A DNA stretch of 64,000 nt, taken from contig NZ_WWCU01000029.1 in assembly GCF_009857595.1 (NCBI RefSeq), positions 1-64,000 on the forward strand, given 5' to 3'. A model generated the notes under the pieces. The model worked only from the letters and a program-made list of their open reading frames with translations, was not told the origin of the DNA and ran no database searches. Below, piece by piece: positions 36,982 through 45,326 of this stretch. Position 1 is the first letter of the stretch, and every line of letters begins with the position of its first letter. This DNA comes from Pseudoduganella aquatica. Lineage in GTDB: Bacteria; Pseudomonadota; Gammaproteobacteria; Burkholderiales; Burkholderiaceae_D. The position numbers were made by a program, and so were the translations under genes.

Positions 36982-38319
36982 ATGAAAATGATGCATACCA
37001 CGCTGCTGGCAGCGCTGCTGTCGGCCTTCTCCGCCCAGGCCGCCATCACCCCGGCCGAAGCGGACAAACTGGGCAAGGAACTGACCCCGGTCGGCGCCGA
37101 AAAAGCCGGCAACAAGGAAGGCACCATCCCCAGCTGGGAAGGCGGACTGACCAAGGCCCCGGCCGGCTGGAACCCGGCGCAGGGCTATGCCGACCCCTAC
37201 GCGGGGGACAAGTCGCTGTTCACCATCACCGCCGCCAACGCCGAACAGTACAAGGACAAGCTGGCCGCCGGCACGCTGGCCCTGCTGAAGAAATACCCGA
37301 GCTACAAGATGGTGGTCTACCCCAGCCACCGCAGCGCCGCCTATCCCAAGGAAGTGACGGACAAGGCCAAAGAGCAGGCCACCAAGGTCAAGCTGGAAGG
37401 CTCGGCCATGACCGAGCTGGGGGGCTCGCACGTGCCCTTCCCGATTCCGAAAACGGGCCAGGAAGCCATGAGCAACCACATGACGCGCTACCTGGGCGGC
37501 GGCTTCGACCGCACCTATGACTGGTTCCCGGTGCGCGCCAACGGCGACTTCTACCGCGTGGGCTTCCGCGAGCTGCGCGTGTCGGACGCCAATTTCGACA
37601 CCAGGACGCCGAACCACCAGTTCTCCTTCCTGGGCTTCTTCACCGCCCCGGCCACCTTGCAGGGCACGGTCTACCTGGTGCACGAGTCGATCGACCAGGT
37701 GAAGGAGCCGCGCCAGGCGTGGATCTACAACGCCGGCCAGCGCCGCGTGCGCCGCGCGCCGGACCTGGCCTATGACAACATCTCCGACGGCACCGAGGCC
37801 ATGCGCGTGACCGACCAGTACGACGCCTACAACGGCGCGCTGGACCGCTACGAGTGGAAGCTGGTGGGCAAGAAGGAAATGTACATTCCGTACAACAGCT
37901 ACAAGCTGTCGGACAAGAAGCTGAAGTACGCCGACATCATCCAGAAGAACTCCATCAACCCGGACCTGATGCGCTACGAGCTGCACCGCGTCTGGCAGGT
38001 GGAGGCGACGCTGAAGGCGGGTCAGAAGCATATCTACGGCAAGCGCACCTTCTACCTGGACGAGGACAGCTGGGGCGTGGTGCACGAGGACGCCTACGAC
38101 GGCCAGGGCCAGCTGTGGCGCATCGGCGTGCACGGCACCATGCAGTATTACGACGCCATGGCGCCGTGGTACCGCGTGAACATCTGGCACGACCTGAGCA
38201 ACGGCAACTACCTGGTGTCCACGCTGGACAACGAGATCAAGACGCCGTGGAAATTCGGCGTCAAGGGCAACTGGTCGGACTTCCAGCCGGATGCGCTGCG
38301 CCGCGCCGGCACCAAATAA
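36982..38319 (+). CDS. DUF1329 periplasmic/outer-membrane lipoprotein-like protein
   Basis: A 445-aa protein. The start MKMMHTTLLAALLSAFSAQA at 36982 (GGAG upstream) gives a signal peptide cleaved near residue 20 (AQA-AI). Motifs typical of DUF1329 are ITPAEADKLGKELTPVGAEK, GTIPSWEGGL, YKMVVYPSHRSAAYPKEV, QAWIYNAGQRRVRRAPDLAY, YNSYKLSDKKLKYADII and KRTFYLDEDSWGVVHEDAYD. The family has a LolB/LolA-like lipoprotein-carrier fold by comparison. It follows DUF1302 by 19 bp and is almost always its partner. The two probably move or bind a hydrophobic ligand between outer membrane and periplasm; the ligand is unknown. Confidence 0.9.
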   Translation: MKMMHTTLLAALLSAFSAQAAITPAEADKLGKELTPVGAEKAGNKEGTIPSWEGGLTKAPAGWNPAQGYADPYAGDKSLFTITAANAEQYKDKLAAGTLALLKKYPSYKMVVYPSHRSAAYPKEVTDKAKEQATKVKLEGSAMTELGGSHVPFPIPKTGQEAMSNHMTRYLGGGFDRTYDWFPVRANGDFYRVGFRELRVSDANFDTRTPNHQFSFLGFFTAPATLQGTVYLVHESIDQVKEPRQAWIYNAGQRRVRRAPDLAYDNISDGTEAMRVTDQYDAYNGALDRYEWKLVGKKEMYIPYNSYKLSDKKLKYADIIQKNSINPDLMRYELHRVWQVEATLKAGQKHIYGKRTFYLDEDSWGVVHEDAYDGQGQLWRIGVHGTMQYYDAMAPWYRVNIWHDLSNGNYLVSTLDNEIKTPWKFGVKGNWSDFQPDALRRAGTK

Positions 38320-38340
38320 GCAGCCTGCATCCCGTCACGC

Positions 38341-38377
38341 ATGGCGGGTTACGGACTTCGTCCTAACCCGCCCTACG
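38341..38377. repeat. REP-like palindrome (single unit)
   Basis: ATGGCGGGTTACG-GACTTCGTC-CTAACCCGCCCTACG forms a GGCGGGTTA/TAACCCGCC hairpin. It lies in the 131-bp gap between DUF1329 and the YCF48-like gene inside the operon and may slow or stabilise transcription. Related units lie at 56285-56376 and 59346-59430. Confidence 0.8.
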
Positions 38378-38450
38378 CAGCGCGCAGCGTATGCGTCCGC
38401 ATGCGCTCCCCACGCACCACCACCTTCCCGCAAGCCAAGAGGAACTCATC

Positions 38451-39461
38451 ATGAAATACCCCGTGACCGCCCGCCGCGCGGCCACCTGCGCCGTCGCAGC
38501 GGCAGCCCTGCTGGCCGCAGCTCTGCCTGCATCCGCCGCCGGCGCCGATGCCAAAATCGCCCCCGCGCCCTCCCTGCAAGTGCGCGCCGACCGCATCATC
38601 TTGCAAGACCTGGTCCAGGCCGGCAAACGCCTGCTGGCGGTGGGCGAACGCGGCGCCGTGCTGCTGTCGGACGACGCCGGCCAGACCTGGCAAGCCCGCT
38701 TCACCGCCACCAACCGCACGCTGAGCGGCCTGGCCATGGCCGACGCCCTGCACGGCGTGGCCGTGGGCCACGGCGGCGCCGTGCTCACCACCGCCGACGG
38801 CGGCAACAGCTGGCAAACCGTCGCCGCCGACGCGGCCGGCAAGGACTCCCTGCTGGGCGTGCTGCACGCGGGCGGCCAGCGCTACGTCGCCTGGGGCGCT
38901 TTCGGCCTCTACCTCGAATCGGACGACGGCGGCGCCAGCTGGACCCGCCGCCAGCCCCTGGGCGCCGACTTCGACCGCCACATTTCGCAAGTGCTGGCCA
39001 GCGGCCCGGACTGGCTGCTGGTGGGCGAATCGGGCACGCTGGCGCGCTCGCCGGACGGCGGCAAGACCTGGCAAACCCTGGCCTCGCCCTACCCCGGCTC
39101 CTACTTCGGCGCCCTCGCCGCCGCCGACGGCGCCCTGCTGGCCTTCGGCATGCGCGGCAATATCTACCGCTCGGCCGACCACGGCGCCAGCTGGACCAAG
39201 ATCGACTCCGGCACCTCGCTGGCCCTGATGCGCGGCAGCCGCCTCGCCGACGGCCGCCTGGTCCTGGTCGGCAACGCCGGCCTGCTGGCCGTCAGCGCCG
39301 ACAACGGCAGCAGCTTCACCCTCAGCAAAACCGCGCGCGGCAAAGGCCTGGCGCAGATCGTCCAAACATCGGGCCTGCATGGCGGCGGCCTGGTCGCCGT
39401 CGGCGAAGCCGGCGTGGAGCAAGTCAGCCTGGCCAAGCCCGGCGCGAAAGGAACACCATGA
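38451..39461 (+). CDS. YCF48/BNR-repeat periplasmic protein
   Basis: A 336-aa protein with a signal peptide (MKYPVTARRAATCAVAAAAL, cleavage near ASAAG). The start at 38451 has AGAGGA upstream. Repeated beta-propeller blades of the YCF48/HCF136 type are visible: ERGAVLLSDDAGQTWQARFT, GHGGAVLTTADGGNSWQTV, GLYLESDDGGASWTRR, ESGTLARSPDGGKTWQTL and YRSADHGASWTKI. These are SxDGGxxW sialidase-type Asp-box turns. In chloroplasts and cyanobacteria this fold helps assemble photosystem II; in this genomic setting it recurs next to MMPL transporters, possibly as a periplasmic accessory. The stop overlaps the MMPL start (ATGA), so production is coupled. Confidence 0.88.
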   Translation: MKYPVTARRAATCAVAAAALLAAALPASAAGADAKIAPAPSLQVRADRIILQDLVQAGKRLLAVGERGAVLLSDDAGQTWQARFTATNRTLSGLAMADALHGVAVGHGGAVLTTADGGNSWQTVAADAAGKDSLLGVLHAGGQRYVAWGAFGLYLESDDGGASWTRRQPLGADFDRHISQVLASGPDWLLVGESGTLARSPDGGKTWQTLASPYPGSYFGALAAADGALLAFGMRGNIYRSADHGASWTKIDSGTSLALMRGSRLADGRLVLVGNAGLLAVSADNGSSFTLSKTARGKGLAQIVQTSGLHGGGLVAVGEAGVEQVSLAKPGAKGTP

Positions 39462-41797
39462 GCAAGCACAGCGGCGGCCTGGTCGGCCGCATCTCCCACG
39501 GCATATTCCGGTGGCGCAAAGCGCTGCTGGTGCTGTTCATCCTGGTCACCGTGGCGCTGGGCTACTGCGCCAGCCAGCTGCGCGTGCAGGCCGGCTTCAC
39601 CAAGATGATCCCGCTCAAGCATGAATACATGCAGACCTTTATGGAATACCAGAAGGACTTCGGCGGCGCCAACAAGATCCTGATCGCCGTCAAGCAGAAG
39701 GACGGCGAGATCTTCCAGCCCGCCTTCATGGACACGCTGCGCAAGGTCACCGATGAAGTGTTCTACGTCAAGGGCGTCGAGCGCAGCTCGGTCACCTCGC
39801 TGTTCACCAACAACGTGCGCTACAACGAAGTGGTGGAGGACGGCTTCCGGGGCGGCAACCTGGTCTCGTCCGACTACGCCGGCACGCCCGAGCAGCTGGC
39901 CAAGGTCAAGGAAAACACCCTGAAGTCCGACTGGGTGGGCCGCATCGTATCGAACGACATGACGGCCGCCATGGTGGTGGCCACCCTGCAGGACACCGAT
40001 CCCGACACCGGCAAGCGCCTCGACCTGCAGGACGTGGCCGCCAAGCTGGAGCAGATCCGCGCGAAATACGAGCGCGGCCCGGTCACGCTGCACATTATCG
40101 GCTTCGCCAAATCCATCGGCGACATCGCCTCCGGCGCGGCGGGCGTGCTGGTGTTCTTCGGCATCGCCTTCGTGGTCACGGCCCTGCTGCTGTACTGGTA
40201 CTCCGGCTCGCTCAAGCTCAGCGCCTGCGCGCTGGCCTGCGCCATGGTGCCCGTGGTCTGGCTGCTGGGGCTGCTGCCGCTGATGGGGCTGGGACTGGAC
40301 CCGATGTCCATCCTGGTGCCCTTCCTCATCTTCTCCATCGGCGTCTCGCACGCGGTGCAGATGACCAACGCCTGGAAGCTGGAAACGCTGGCCGGCGCAG
40401 ACGGCGTGACAGCCTCGCGCAACAGCTTCCAGAAACTGTTCGTGCCGGGCGCCATGGCGCTGCTGGCCAATGCGCTGGGCTTTATCGTGATCGCCTTTAT
40501 CGAGATCGAAATGGTGCGCGAGCTGGCCATCACCGCCACCGTGGGCGTGTCGGTGATGATCGTGACCAACAAGATGCTGCTGCCGATACTGCTGTCCTAC
40601 CTGCGCTTCTCGCCCAGCGAAGCGCAGCGCCACGCCGGCAAGGAAACCGGCGGCGACCGCCTGTGGGAACGCATCGGCCCGCTGGCCACGCGCAAGGGCG
40701 GCGCGCTGACCCTGGTGCTGGGCGGCGCGCTGCTGGCCGGCGGCCTGTGGCAAGCGCGCCAGCTGCAGATCGGCGACCTCGGCAAGGGCGTGCCCGAGCT
40801 GCGCGCCGACTCGCGCTACAACCGCGACGTGCAGGTCATCACCAGCCACTTCGCCATCGGCGTCGACCTGCTGCAGATCGTGGCCGAAGCCAAGGGCCAG
40901 GAATCGCCCTGCGTGCAGCGCCCCGTGATGGAAAAAATGGAACAGCTGGAATTCACGCTCAACCAGGAAGCGGGCGTGGCCAATGTGCGCGGCCTGGCCG
41001 GCTTCGTCAAAGGCGTGACCCAGGCCTACGCGGAAACCTTTATCAAATGGCGCGTGCTGCCGGAGGAAACCGCGCAGATCGCCCAGGGCGTGGGCTTCGC
41101 CACCCGGCTCGGCAATGAGCTGATGAATTCCAGCTGCACCGCCATGCCGGTGGCCGTCTTCACGGCCGATCACCAGGCCGGCACCATCACGCGCATCGTC
41201 GACGTGGTCAAGCGCTTCAAGGCCGAGCACGACACCGAGCAGCTGAAGTTCCGCCTGGCCGGCGGCAACGTGGGCGTGATGGCGGCCACCAACGAAGCGG
41301 TGGAAGCGGCCGACAAATGGGTCAACCTGGCGCTGTTCGCCTCGGTGAGCCTGCTGTGCCTGGCCGCGTTCCGCTCGCTGCGCATCACGCTGTGCATCAT
41401 CCTGCCGCTGGCCCTGGTCACCATTTTGTGCAACGCGCTGATGGCGGCGGTGGGCATAGGCGTCAAGGTCAACACGCTGCCGGTGGTGGCGCTGGGTGTA
41501 GGGGTGGGCGTCGACTACGGCATCTACCTGTTTGAAAGCATGAAGCACGAAGCGCAAGCCGGGCGCAGCCTGCGCGCCGCCTTCGTCGAAGCGCTCAAGC
41601 AGCGCGGCACCGCGTCCGTGTTCACGGCGGTGACGATGACGGTCTCGGTGGCGACGTGGGCCTTCTCGGCCCTGAAATTCCAGGCCGACATGGGCATCCT
41701 GCTGGCGTTCATGTTCCTGGTCAACATGATCGGCGCCATCCTCCTCCTCCCCGGCCTCGCCGCCCTGCTGGTCGGCGACCGCATGCGCCCCAAATAA
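39458..41797 (+). CDS. MMPL/RND-superfamily transporter
   Basis: A 779-aa inner-membrane protein. TM1 is about 20-40 (FRWRKALLVLFILVTVALGY), with periplasmic domain 1 at about 45-215. A first TM bundle spans about 220-390 (sterol-sensing-domain-like, ILVPFLIFSIGVSHAVQMTN). TM7 is about 410, with periplasmic domain 2 to about 610. A second bundle spans 615-770 (NTLPVVALGVGVGVDYGIYL, FTAVTMTVSVATWAFSALKF). The GVGVDYGIYLFES motif in the second bundle carries the Asp expected for proton coupling. It belongs to the COG1033 group (hopanoid, lipid or hydrophobic-compound exporters). The genomic set suggests movement of a hydrophobic substrate or lipid; the direction is unknown. Confidence 0.92.
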   Translation: MSKHSGGLVGRISHGIFRWRKALLVLFILVTVALGYCASQLRVQAGFTKMIPLKHEYMQTFMEYQKDFGGANKILIAVKQKDGEIFQPAFMDTLRKVTDEVFYVKGVERSSVTSLFTNNVRYNEVVEDGFRGGNLVSSDYAGTPEQLAKVKENTLKSDWVGRIVSNDMTAAMVVATLQDTDPDTGKRLDLQDVAAKLEQIRAKYERGPVTLHIIGFAKSIGDIASGAAGVLVFFGIAFVVTALLLYWYSGSLKLSACALACAMVPVVWLLGLLPLMGLGLDPMSILVPFLIFSIGVSHAVQMTNAWKLETLAGADGVTASRNSFQKLFVPGAMALLANALGFIVIAFIEIEMVRELAITATVGVSVMIVTNKMLLPILLSYLRFSPSEAQRHAGKETGGDRLWERIGPLATRKGGALTLVLGGALLAGGLWQARQLQIGDLGKGVPELRADSRYNRDVQVITSHFAIGVDLLQIVAEAKGQESPCVQRPVMEKMEQLEFTLNQEAGVANVRGLAGFVKGVTQAYAETFIKWRVLPEETAQIAQGVGFATRLGNELMNSSCTAMPVAVFTADHQAGTITRIVDVVKRFKAEHDTEQLKFRLAGGNVGVMAATNEAVEAADKWVNLALFASVSLLCLAAFRSLRITLCIILPLALVTILCNALMAAVGIGVKVNTLPVVALGVGVGVDYGIYLFESMKHEAQAGRSLRAAFVEALKQRGTASVFTAVTMTVSVATWAFSALKFQADMGILLAFMFLVNMIGAILLLPGLAALLVGDRMRPK

Positions 41798-41807
41798 CCA
41801 GTCCCAC

Positions 41808-41871
41808 CCAAAGCGGGGTCAGTTCTGTCATCACGTCATATGACGCGATGACAGAACTGACCCCGCTTTGG
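41808..41871. repeat. 64-bp near-perfect palindrome
   Basis: Arms of 25 bp (left starting CCAAAGCGGGGTCAGTTCTG, right being its exact complement) enclose a centre that is itself a 12-bp palindrome, CGTCATATGACG. Only one base pair (41833 with 41846) fails to pair across the 64 bp. It lies 11 bp past the MMPL stop and could form a very strong hairpin in RNA or a cruciform. It may be a REP-type mobile palindrome or a terminator for the operon. Confidence 0.9.
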
Positions 41872-41928
41872 TTTACGGCGCTGGGTGAGGATATACTGCT
41901 GCTTCCTTCAATCTGTCCTGGAGTCGCA

Positions 41929-42234
41929 ATGCACATACGTACCGGAACCGGAGCCGGCGCCAGCCGGGCCGATGGAGGCATGGATTCGGGCTCGCGCATC
42001 GCCATGCTGAAGTCGCAGATCAAGGTGCTGGGCAAGAAGATCGAGGCGCTGCGCAAGGCCTTGATGGAGACGGAGGATCCAACCGCGCGCCTGGCCATCA
42101 TGAAGGAAATCATCGAGCTGCAGGACATGCAGCGCATGGCGCAGGCGCAGATCACGGAGCTGGAGTTGCGCGCGCGGCGCAAGCTGGAACAGGGACGGCA
42201 GGACGCGCCGCCCGAAGACGAGCCGGCGCAGTAA
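41929..42234 (+). CDS. Small coiled-coil protein (FlxA-like)
   Basis: A 101-aa protein. The start MHIRTGTGAGASRADGGMDS at 41929 has GGAG upstream. The central part (about 25-85: RIAMLKSQIKVLGKKIEALR and RMAQAQITELELRARRKLEQ) is a continuous amphipathic helix of coiled-coil type. The tail is acidic. It resembles the FlxA-like family in size and pattern but lacks the Ser-rich start of the 5984-6322 protein. No function is known. It lies between the palindrome and the convergent sulfatase gene (25 bp). Confidence 0.7.
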   Translation: MHIRTGTGAGASRADGGMDSGSRIAMLKSQIKVLGKKIEALRKALMETEDPTARLAIMKEIIELQDMQRMAQAQITELELRARRKLEQGRQDAPPEDEPAQ

Positions 42235-42259
42235 GCGCCGGCTGCAATGCAACGCTGCC

Positions 42260-44230
42260 TTACGGCGTGACGATGTTGAACACCGGGTTGAACTCGGCCA
42301 CGCTGCCGAACACGGCGCCCAGCGCGCGCGGGTCGCCGGCCAGCTTGACGGCGCCGGACTGGACCAGCTGCGGCAGCGGCACCTTGGCCACCAGCATCTT
42401 GAACAGCGCCTCGCGGGTCAGGCTCAGGCTGACGTCGGCGTTCGGCAGCACGCGGCCTTTGGTGTTGTTTAGCACGGAATTGGACAGCTCCAGCGCGTAG
42501 TGCTCGCCGCTGTCGGTGAAGGCGATGTTGATGCCCACGTTCAGCCCGTCCGTCTTGCGGTGGTCAAGCCGCACCGCCAGGAAGTCGAACACCATCTCGG
42601 TCGGCAGCGCCTGCAGCATCTCCGGCGATTGCGCCGTGATGCGCGCCGGCGCCACGCCTTCGCGCAGCTCGCGCGCCCCCGTCAGGTAGGCGTTGCGCCA
42701 GATGGCGGACTCGGCCTGGTAGCCCAGCTGCTCCAGCGTGTCCGCCTGCAGCTCGCGCGCGGCGCGGTTGCCCGGCTCGGCGAACACCAGGTAGTTCAGC
42801 ATCTCGGCCACCCAGCGGTAGTCGCCTTCGGCGAATGCGGCGCGGGCCAGCGCCAGCGTCTTGTCTGCGCCGCCCATCGCGGCCACGTGGCGGCGCGCGC
42901 TGTCCACACGCGGCAGCGGTTGCAAGGTGGCCGGGTTGGCGTCGTACCACCCCAAGTAGAAGTCGTACACGCCGCGCAGATTGTGGCTCAGCGTGCCGTA
43001 GTAGCCGTGCGTGGACAGGTCCTGCTGCAGTCCCTTGGGCATGAAGGTCGCGTTGCCCAGCTCGTCCATGGTCACGCCCTGGTTGGCCTGGTGCAGCGCC
43101 TCGTCGTGGATGTAGCGGTACAGGTCGCGGTGGTTGGCCAGGTGGGCGCGCACGCGCTGCTGGCCCCACACCGGCCAGTGGTGGCTGCGGAAGGCCACTT
43201 CGGCTTGCGGAAACAGATCCAGCATCTGGTTGATGTATTTGCTCCAGCCCAGCGCGTCGCGCATCTTGGCGCCGCGCAGCGTGTAGATGTTGTGCATGGT
43301 GTGGCTGACCACTTCGGACAGGCACAGCGCCTTGAGCTGCGGCAGGTAGAACACGAACTCGGACGGCGCTTCGGAGCCGTTCGCCATCTGGAACACGAAG
43401 CGCATGCCGTCCACCGTCATTTCCTGCCCGGTCTTGCTGACGATGTCGGTCGGCGCCAGCAGGCCGATGGTGCCCGCCGAGACCGCCTTGCCCAGGCCGG
43501 TGCCCACGCCGTCCTGCGCCGACGCGCCGATGGCGGTGCCGAACTGGTAGACCGCGCGCCGCGTCATGGCGTTGCCGGCCAGGATGTTCTCCGCAATGGC
43601 CGATTCCATAAAGCCTTCCGGCGCAATCACGCGCACCTTGCCGGATTTGGTTTCATCCATGCTGGCCACGCCCAGCACGCCGCCGAAGTGGTCCGCATGG
43701 CCGTGCGTGTAGACCACCGCCACCACTGGCTTGCGCGCCAGGTGGGCGGCGGCCAGCGCCATGCCCGCCTTGGCCGCTTCCGCCGAGGTCAGCGGGTCGA
43801 CCACGATCCAGCCGGTATCGCCTTCGATCAACGTCATATTGGCCAGGTCCATGCCGCGCACCTGGTAGATGCGCTCGCCCACCTTGAACAGGCCGGCTTC
43901 GTTGTTCAGCAGCTCGTTGCGCCACAAGCTGGGATTGACCGTGGCGGGCGCCGCGCCCTGCATGAAGCTGTAGCGTCCGGCGTCCCACACGGCCTGGCCG
44001 TTAGCGCCGGCCAGCACGCCCGGCGGCAGCGCGGCGATGCGGCCGCGCCGGGCGTCCTCGAAGGCTTGCTGGTCGTCCAGCGGCAGGCCGGCGCCGAAGG
44101 CGGCGTTGCGCGCGGCCGTGGCGGCGGTGGCGGCTTTGGGACCGCTGGCGGCGAAGGCGGCGGGCGCGGGGGCTGCCGCGAGCAGGGCGATGGCGGCAAG
44201 CACGGCGCCGTGGACGGTTTTGTACGACAT
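42260..44230 (-). CDS. sdsA: SdsA-type secreted alkyl sulfatase (metallo-beta-lactamase fold)
   Basis: A 656-aa enzyme. Signal peptide: MSYKTVHGAVLAAIALLAAA, cleavage near FAA-SG. GGAG precedes the ATG at 44230. The zinc site is THGHADH at 175-181, in an MBL domain (about 100-390) that also has WIVVDPLTSAEAAKAG. The dimerisation domain contains LRGAKMRDALGWSKYINQML, SHHWPVWGQQRVRAHL and related blocks. The C-terminal SCP2-like domain (about 535-655) includes EMVFDFLAVRLDHRKTDGLN. SdsA1-type enzymes hydrolyse primary alkyl sulfates such as SDS to an alkanol and sulfate. Divergent from a LysR gene (SdsB-like) with a LysR box between; SdsA/SdsB is a known pair. The released alkanol would suit the GMC/ALDH pair 12 kb away. 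Confidence 0.92.
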   Translation of the reverse strand: MSYKTVHGAVLAAIALLAAAPAPAAFAASGPKAATAATAARNAAFGAGLPLDDQQAFEDARRGRIAALPPGVLAGANGQAVWDAGRYSFMQGAAPATVNPSLWRNELLNNEAGLFKVGERIYQVRGMDLANMTLIEGDTGWIVVDPLTSAEAAKAGMALAAAHLARKPVVAVVYTHGHADHFGGVLGVASMDETKSGKVRVIAPEGFMESAIAENILAGNAMTRRAVYQFGTAIGASAQDGVGTGLGKAVSAGTIGLLAPTDIVSKTGQEMTVDGMRFVFQMANGSEAPSEFVFYLPQLKALCLSEVVSHTMHNIYTLRGAKMRDALGWSKYINQMLDLFPQAEVAFRSHHWPVWGQQRVRAHLANHRDLYRYIHDEALHQANQGVTMDELGNATFMPKGLQQDLSTHGYYGTLSHNLRGVYDFYLGWYDANPATLQPLPRVDSARRHVAAMGGADKTLALARAAFAEGDYRWVAEMLNYLVFAEPGNRAARELQADTLEQLGYQAESAIWRNAYLTGARELREGVAPARITAQSPEMLQALPTEMVFDFLAVRLDHRKTDGLNVGINIAFTDSGEHYALELSNSVLNNTKGRVLPNADVSLSLTREALFKMLVAKVPLPQLVQSGAVKLAGDPRALGAVFGSVAEFNPVFNIVTP

Positions 44231-44308
44231 GGACGATCTCCGGGTTTATTGTAGTCATCCGAGTCTATGGATGCGCCCACCGGCTGTCCAATGCATCATT
44301 TTGATCGT

Positions 44309-44329
44309 TATAATGCAGTCTTTGCATTA
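44309..44329. promoter_or_regulatory. LysR-type box overlapping a -10 (TATAAT) for the LysR gene
   Basis: TATAAT (44309-44314) is a perfect -10 for the rightward LysR gene, with a weak -35 (TGTCCA) about 18 bp upstream. It overlaps TAATGCA-GTCTT-TGCATTA (44311-44329), a perfect 7-bp dyad that contains the LysR motif T-N11-A. A bound regulator would block its own promoter and sit 81 bp from the sulfatase start, the usual autorepressor/activator geometry. Confidence 0.75.
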
Positions 44330-44339
44330 AACTCCCCTC

Positions 44340-45302
44340 ATGGACATCAAGCGCATGCGCCACGCGATCGCGCTGGCGGACGAACTGAACTTCGCCAGGG
44401 CGGCTGAGAAAGTGCACCTGAGCCAGCCCGCGCTCAGCCGCAGCATCCAGACGCTGGAGCAGGAGCTGGGGCTGCAGCTGTTCGACCGCGACAACCGCAA
44501 CGTGGCGCTGACCACCGTGGGCGCCAGCTTCATGGCGCAGGCGCGGCGGCTGGTGTACCAGATGCGCAGCCTTGAGCGTGACATGGGCCTGCTGCGCAGC
44601 AGCGAAATCGGCCAGGTTGCGTTCGGCGTCGGCCCGCTGCCGACGGCGGCCTTTCTGCCCGCCCTGCTGTCCAGCGTGCGCGCCGAGCGTCCTGGACTGC
44701 AGCTGACCGTGAGCAGCCACAACTGGCGCTACCTGCTGCAGCATCTGCACGCCGAGGAAATCGAATTCTTTGTGGCCGATACGCGCGACATCCAGCCGGA
44801 CGCCGCCATCGCCATCACGCCGCTGTGCCGCCAGTACGGCAGTTTCCTGTGCCGCGCAGGCCACCCGCTGCTGGCGCAGGCCGAGCGCCAGCCTGGCGAT
44901 CTGCTGCGGTACGGTTTCGTGTCGCTGAAACTGCCGGCCGGCCTGCAGGCAGCGATGCGGCGCCTGCTCGGCATGGACGCGAACGAGCCCCTGCCCGTGG
45001 CGGTGGAGTGCGACAATGTGCAGGTGCTGGCCGACCTGGCCTGCGAAAGCGACGTGGTGCTGATTGCCAGCGAGGCCGCCGTGGCGCCCAGCGTCGCCGC
45101 CGGGCGGCTGGCGCCGATCCGGTTCAGCCACGCGCCGCCGCTGTACGCGGAGATCGGCATCGTGCAGCTGTACGGGCGCAGCCTGTCGCCCGGCGCCGCG
45201 CTGGTGCTGGAGCGCCTGCGCGCCATCGCCGCGACCGCCCCAGCCACGGCCATGCATGTCGGCGGGGAGTACCTGGCGGCGCCCGGCGCTACATTAAAAT
45301 AA
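44340..45302 (+). CDS. LysR-family regulator (SdsB-like)
   Basis: A 320-aa LTTR. The N-terminal HTH is at about 1-60 (MDIKRMRHAIALADELNFAR, LSQPALSRSIQTLEQELG), and the periplasmic-binding-like effector domain at about 90-300. The start codon lies 10 bp after the LysR dyad. It is divergent from the alkyl sulfatase gene and, like SdsB in Pseudomonas, is probably its activator. Effector residues are not readable; an alkanol or alkyl sulfate is a reasonable inference from position only. The next gene begins 24 bp after its stop, so it may be co-transcribed with the phosphatase. Confidence 0.88.
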   Translation: MDIKRMRHAIALADELNFARAAEKVHLSQPALSRSIQTLEQELGLQLFDRDNRNVALTTVGASFMAQARRLVYQMRSLERDMGLLRSSEIGQVAFGVGPLPTAAFLPALLSSVRAERPGLQLTVSSHNWRYLLQHLHAEEIEFFVADTRDIQPDAAIAITPLCRQYGSFLCRAGHPLLAQAERQPGDLLRYGFVSLKLPAGLQAAMRRLLGMDANEPLPVAVECDNVQVLADLACESDVVLIASEAAVAPSVAAGRLAPIRFSHAPPLYAEIGIVQLYGRSLSPGAALVLERLRAIAATAPATAMHVGGEYLAAPGATLK

Positions 45303-45326
45303 GCGTCCGCAAGCAAAGGAGGTCCG

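Noticed and set aside
38291..39457. Upstream extension of the MMPL frame over the YCF48-like gene
   Set aside because: The overlapping frame is Arg/Pro-rich with no signal or domain, while the other frame gives a signal peptide and repeated Asp-box blades. The MMPL start at 39458 has the correct N-terminus.
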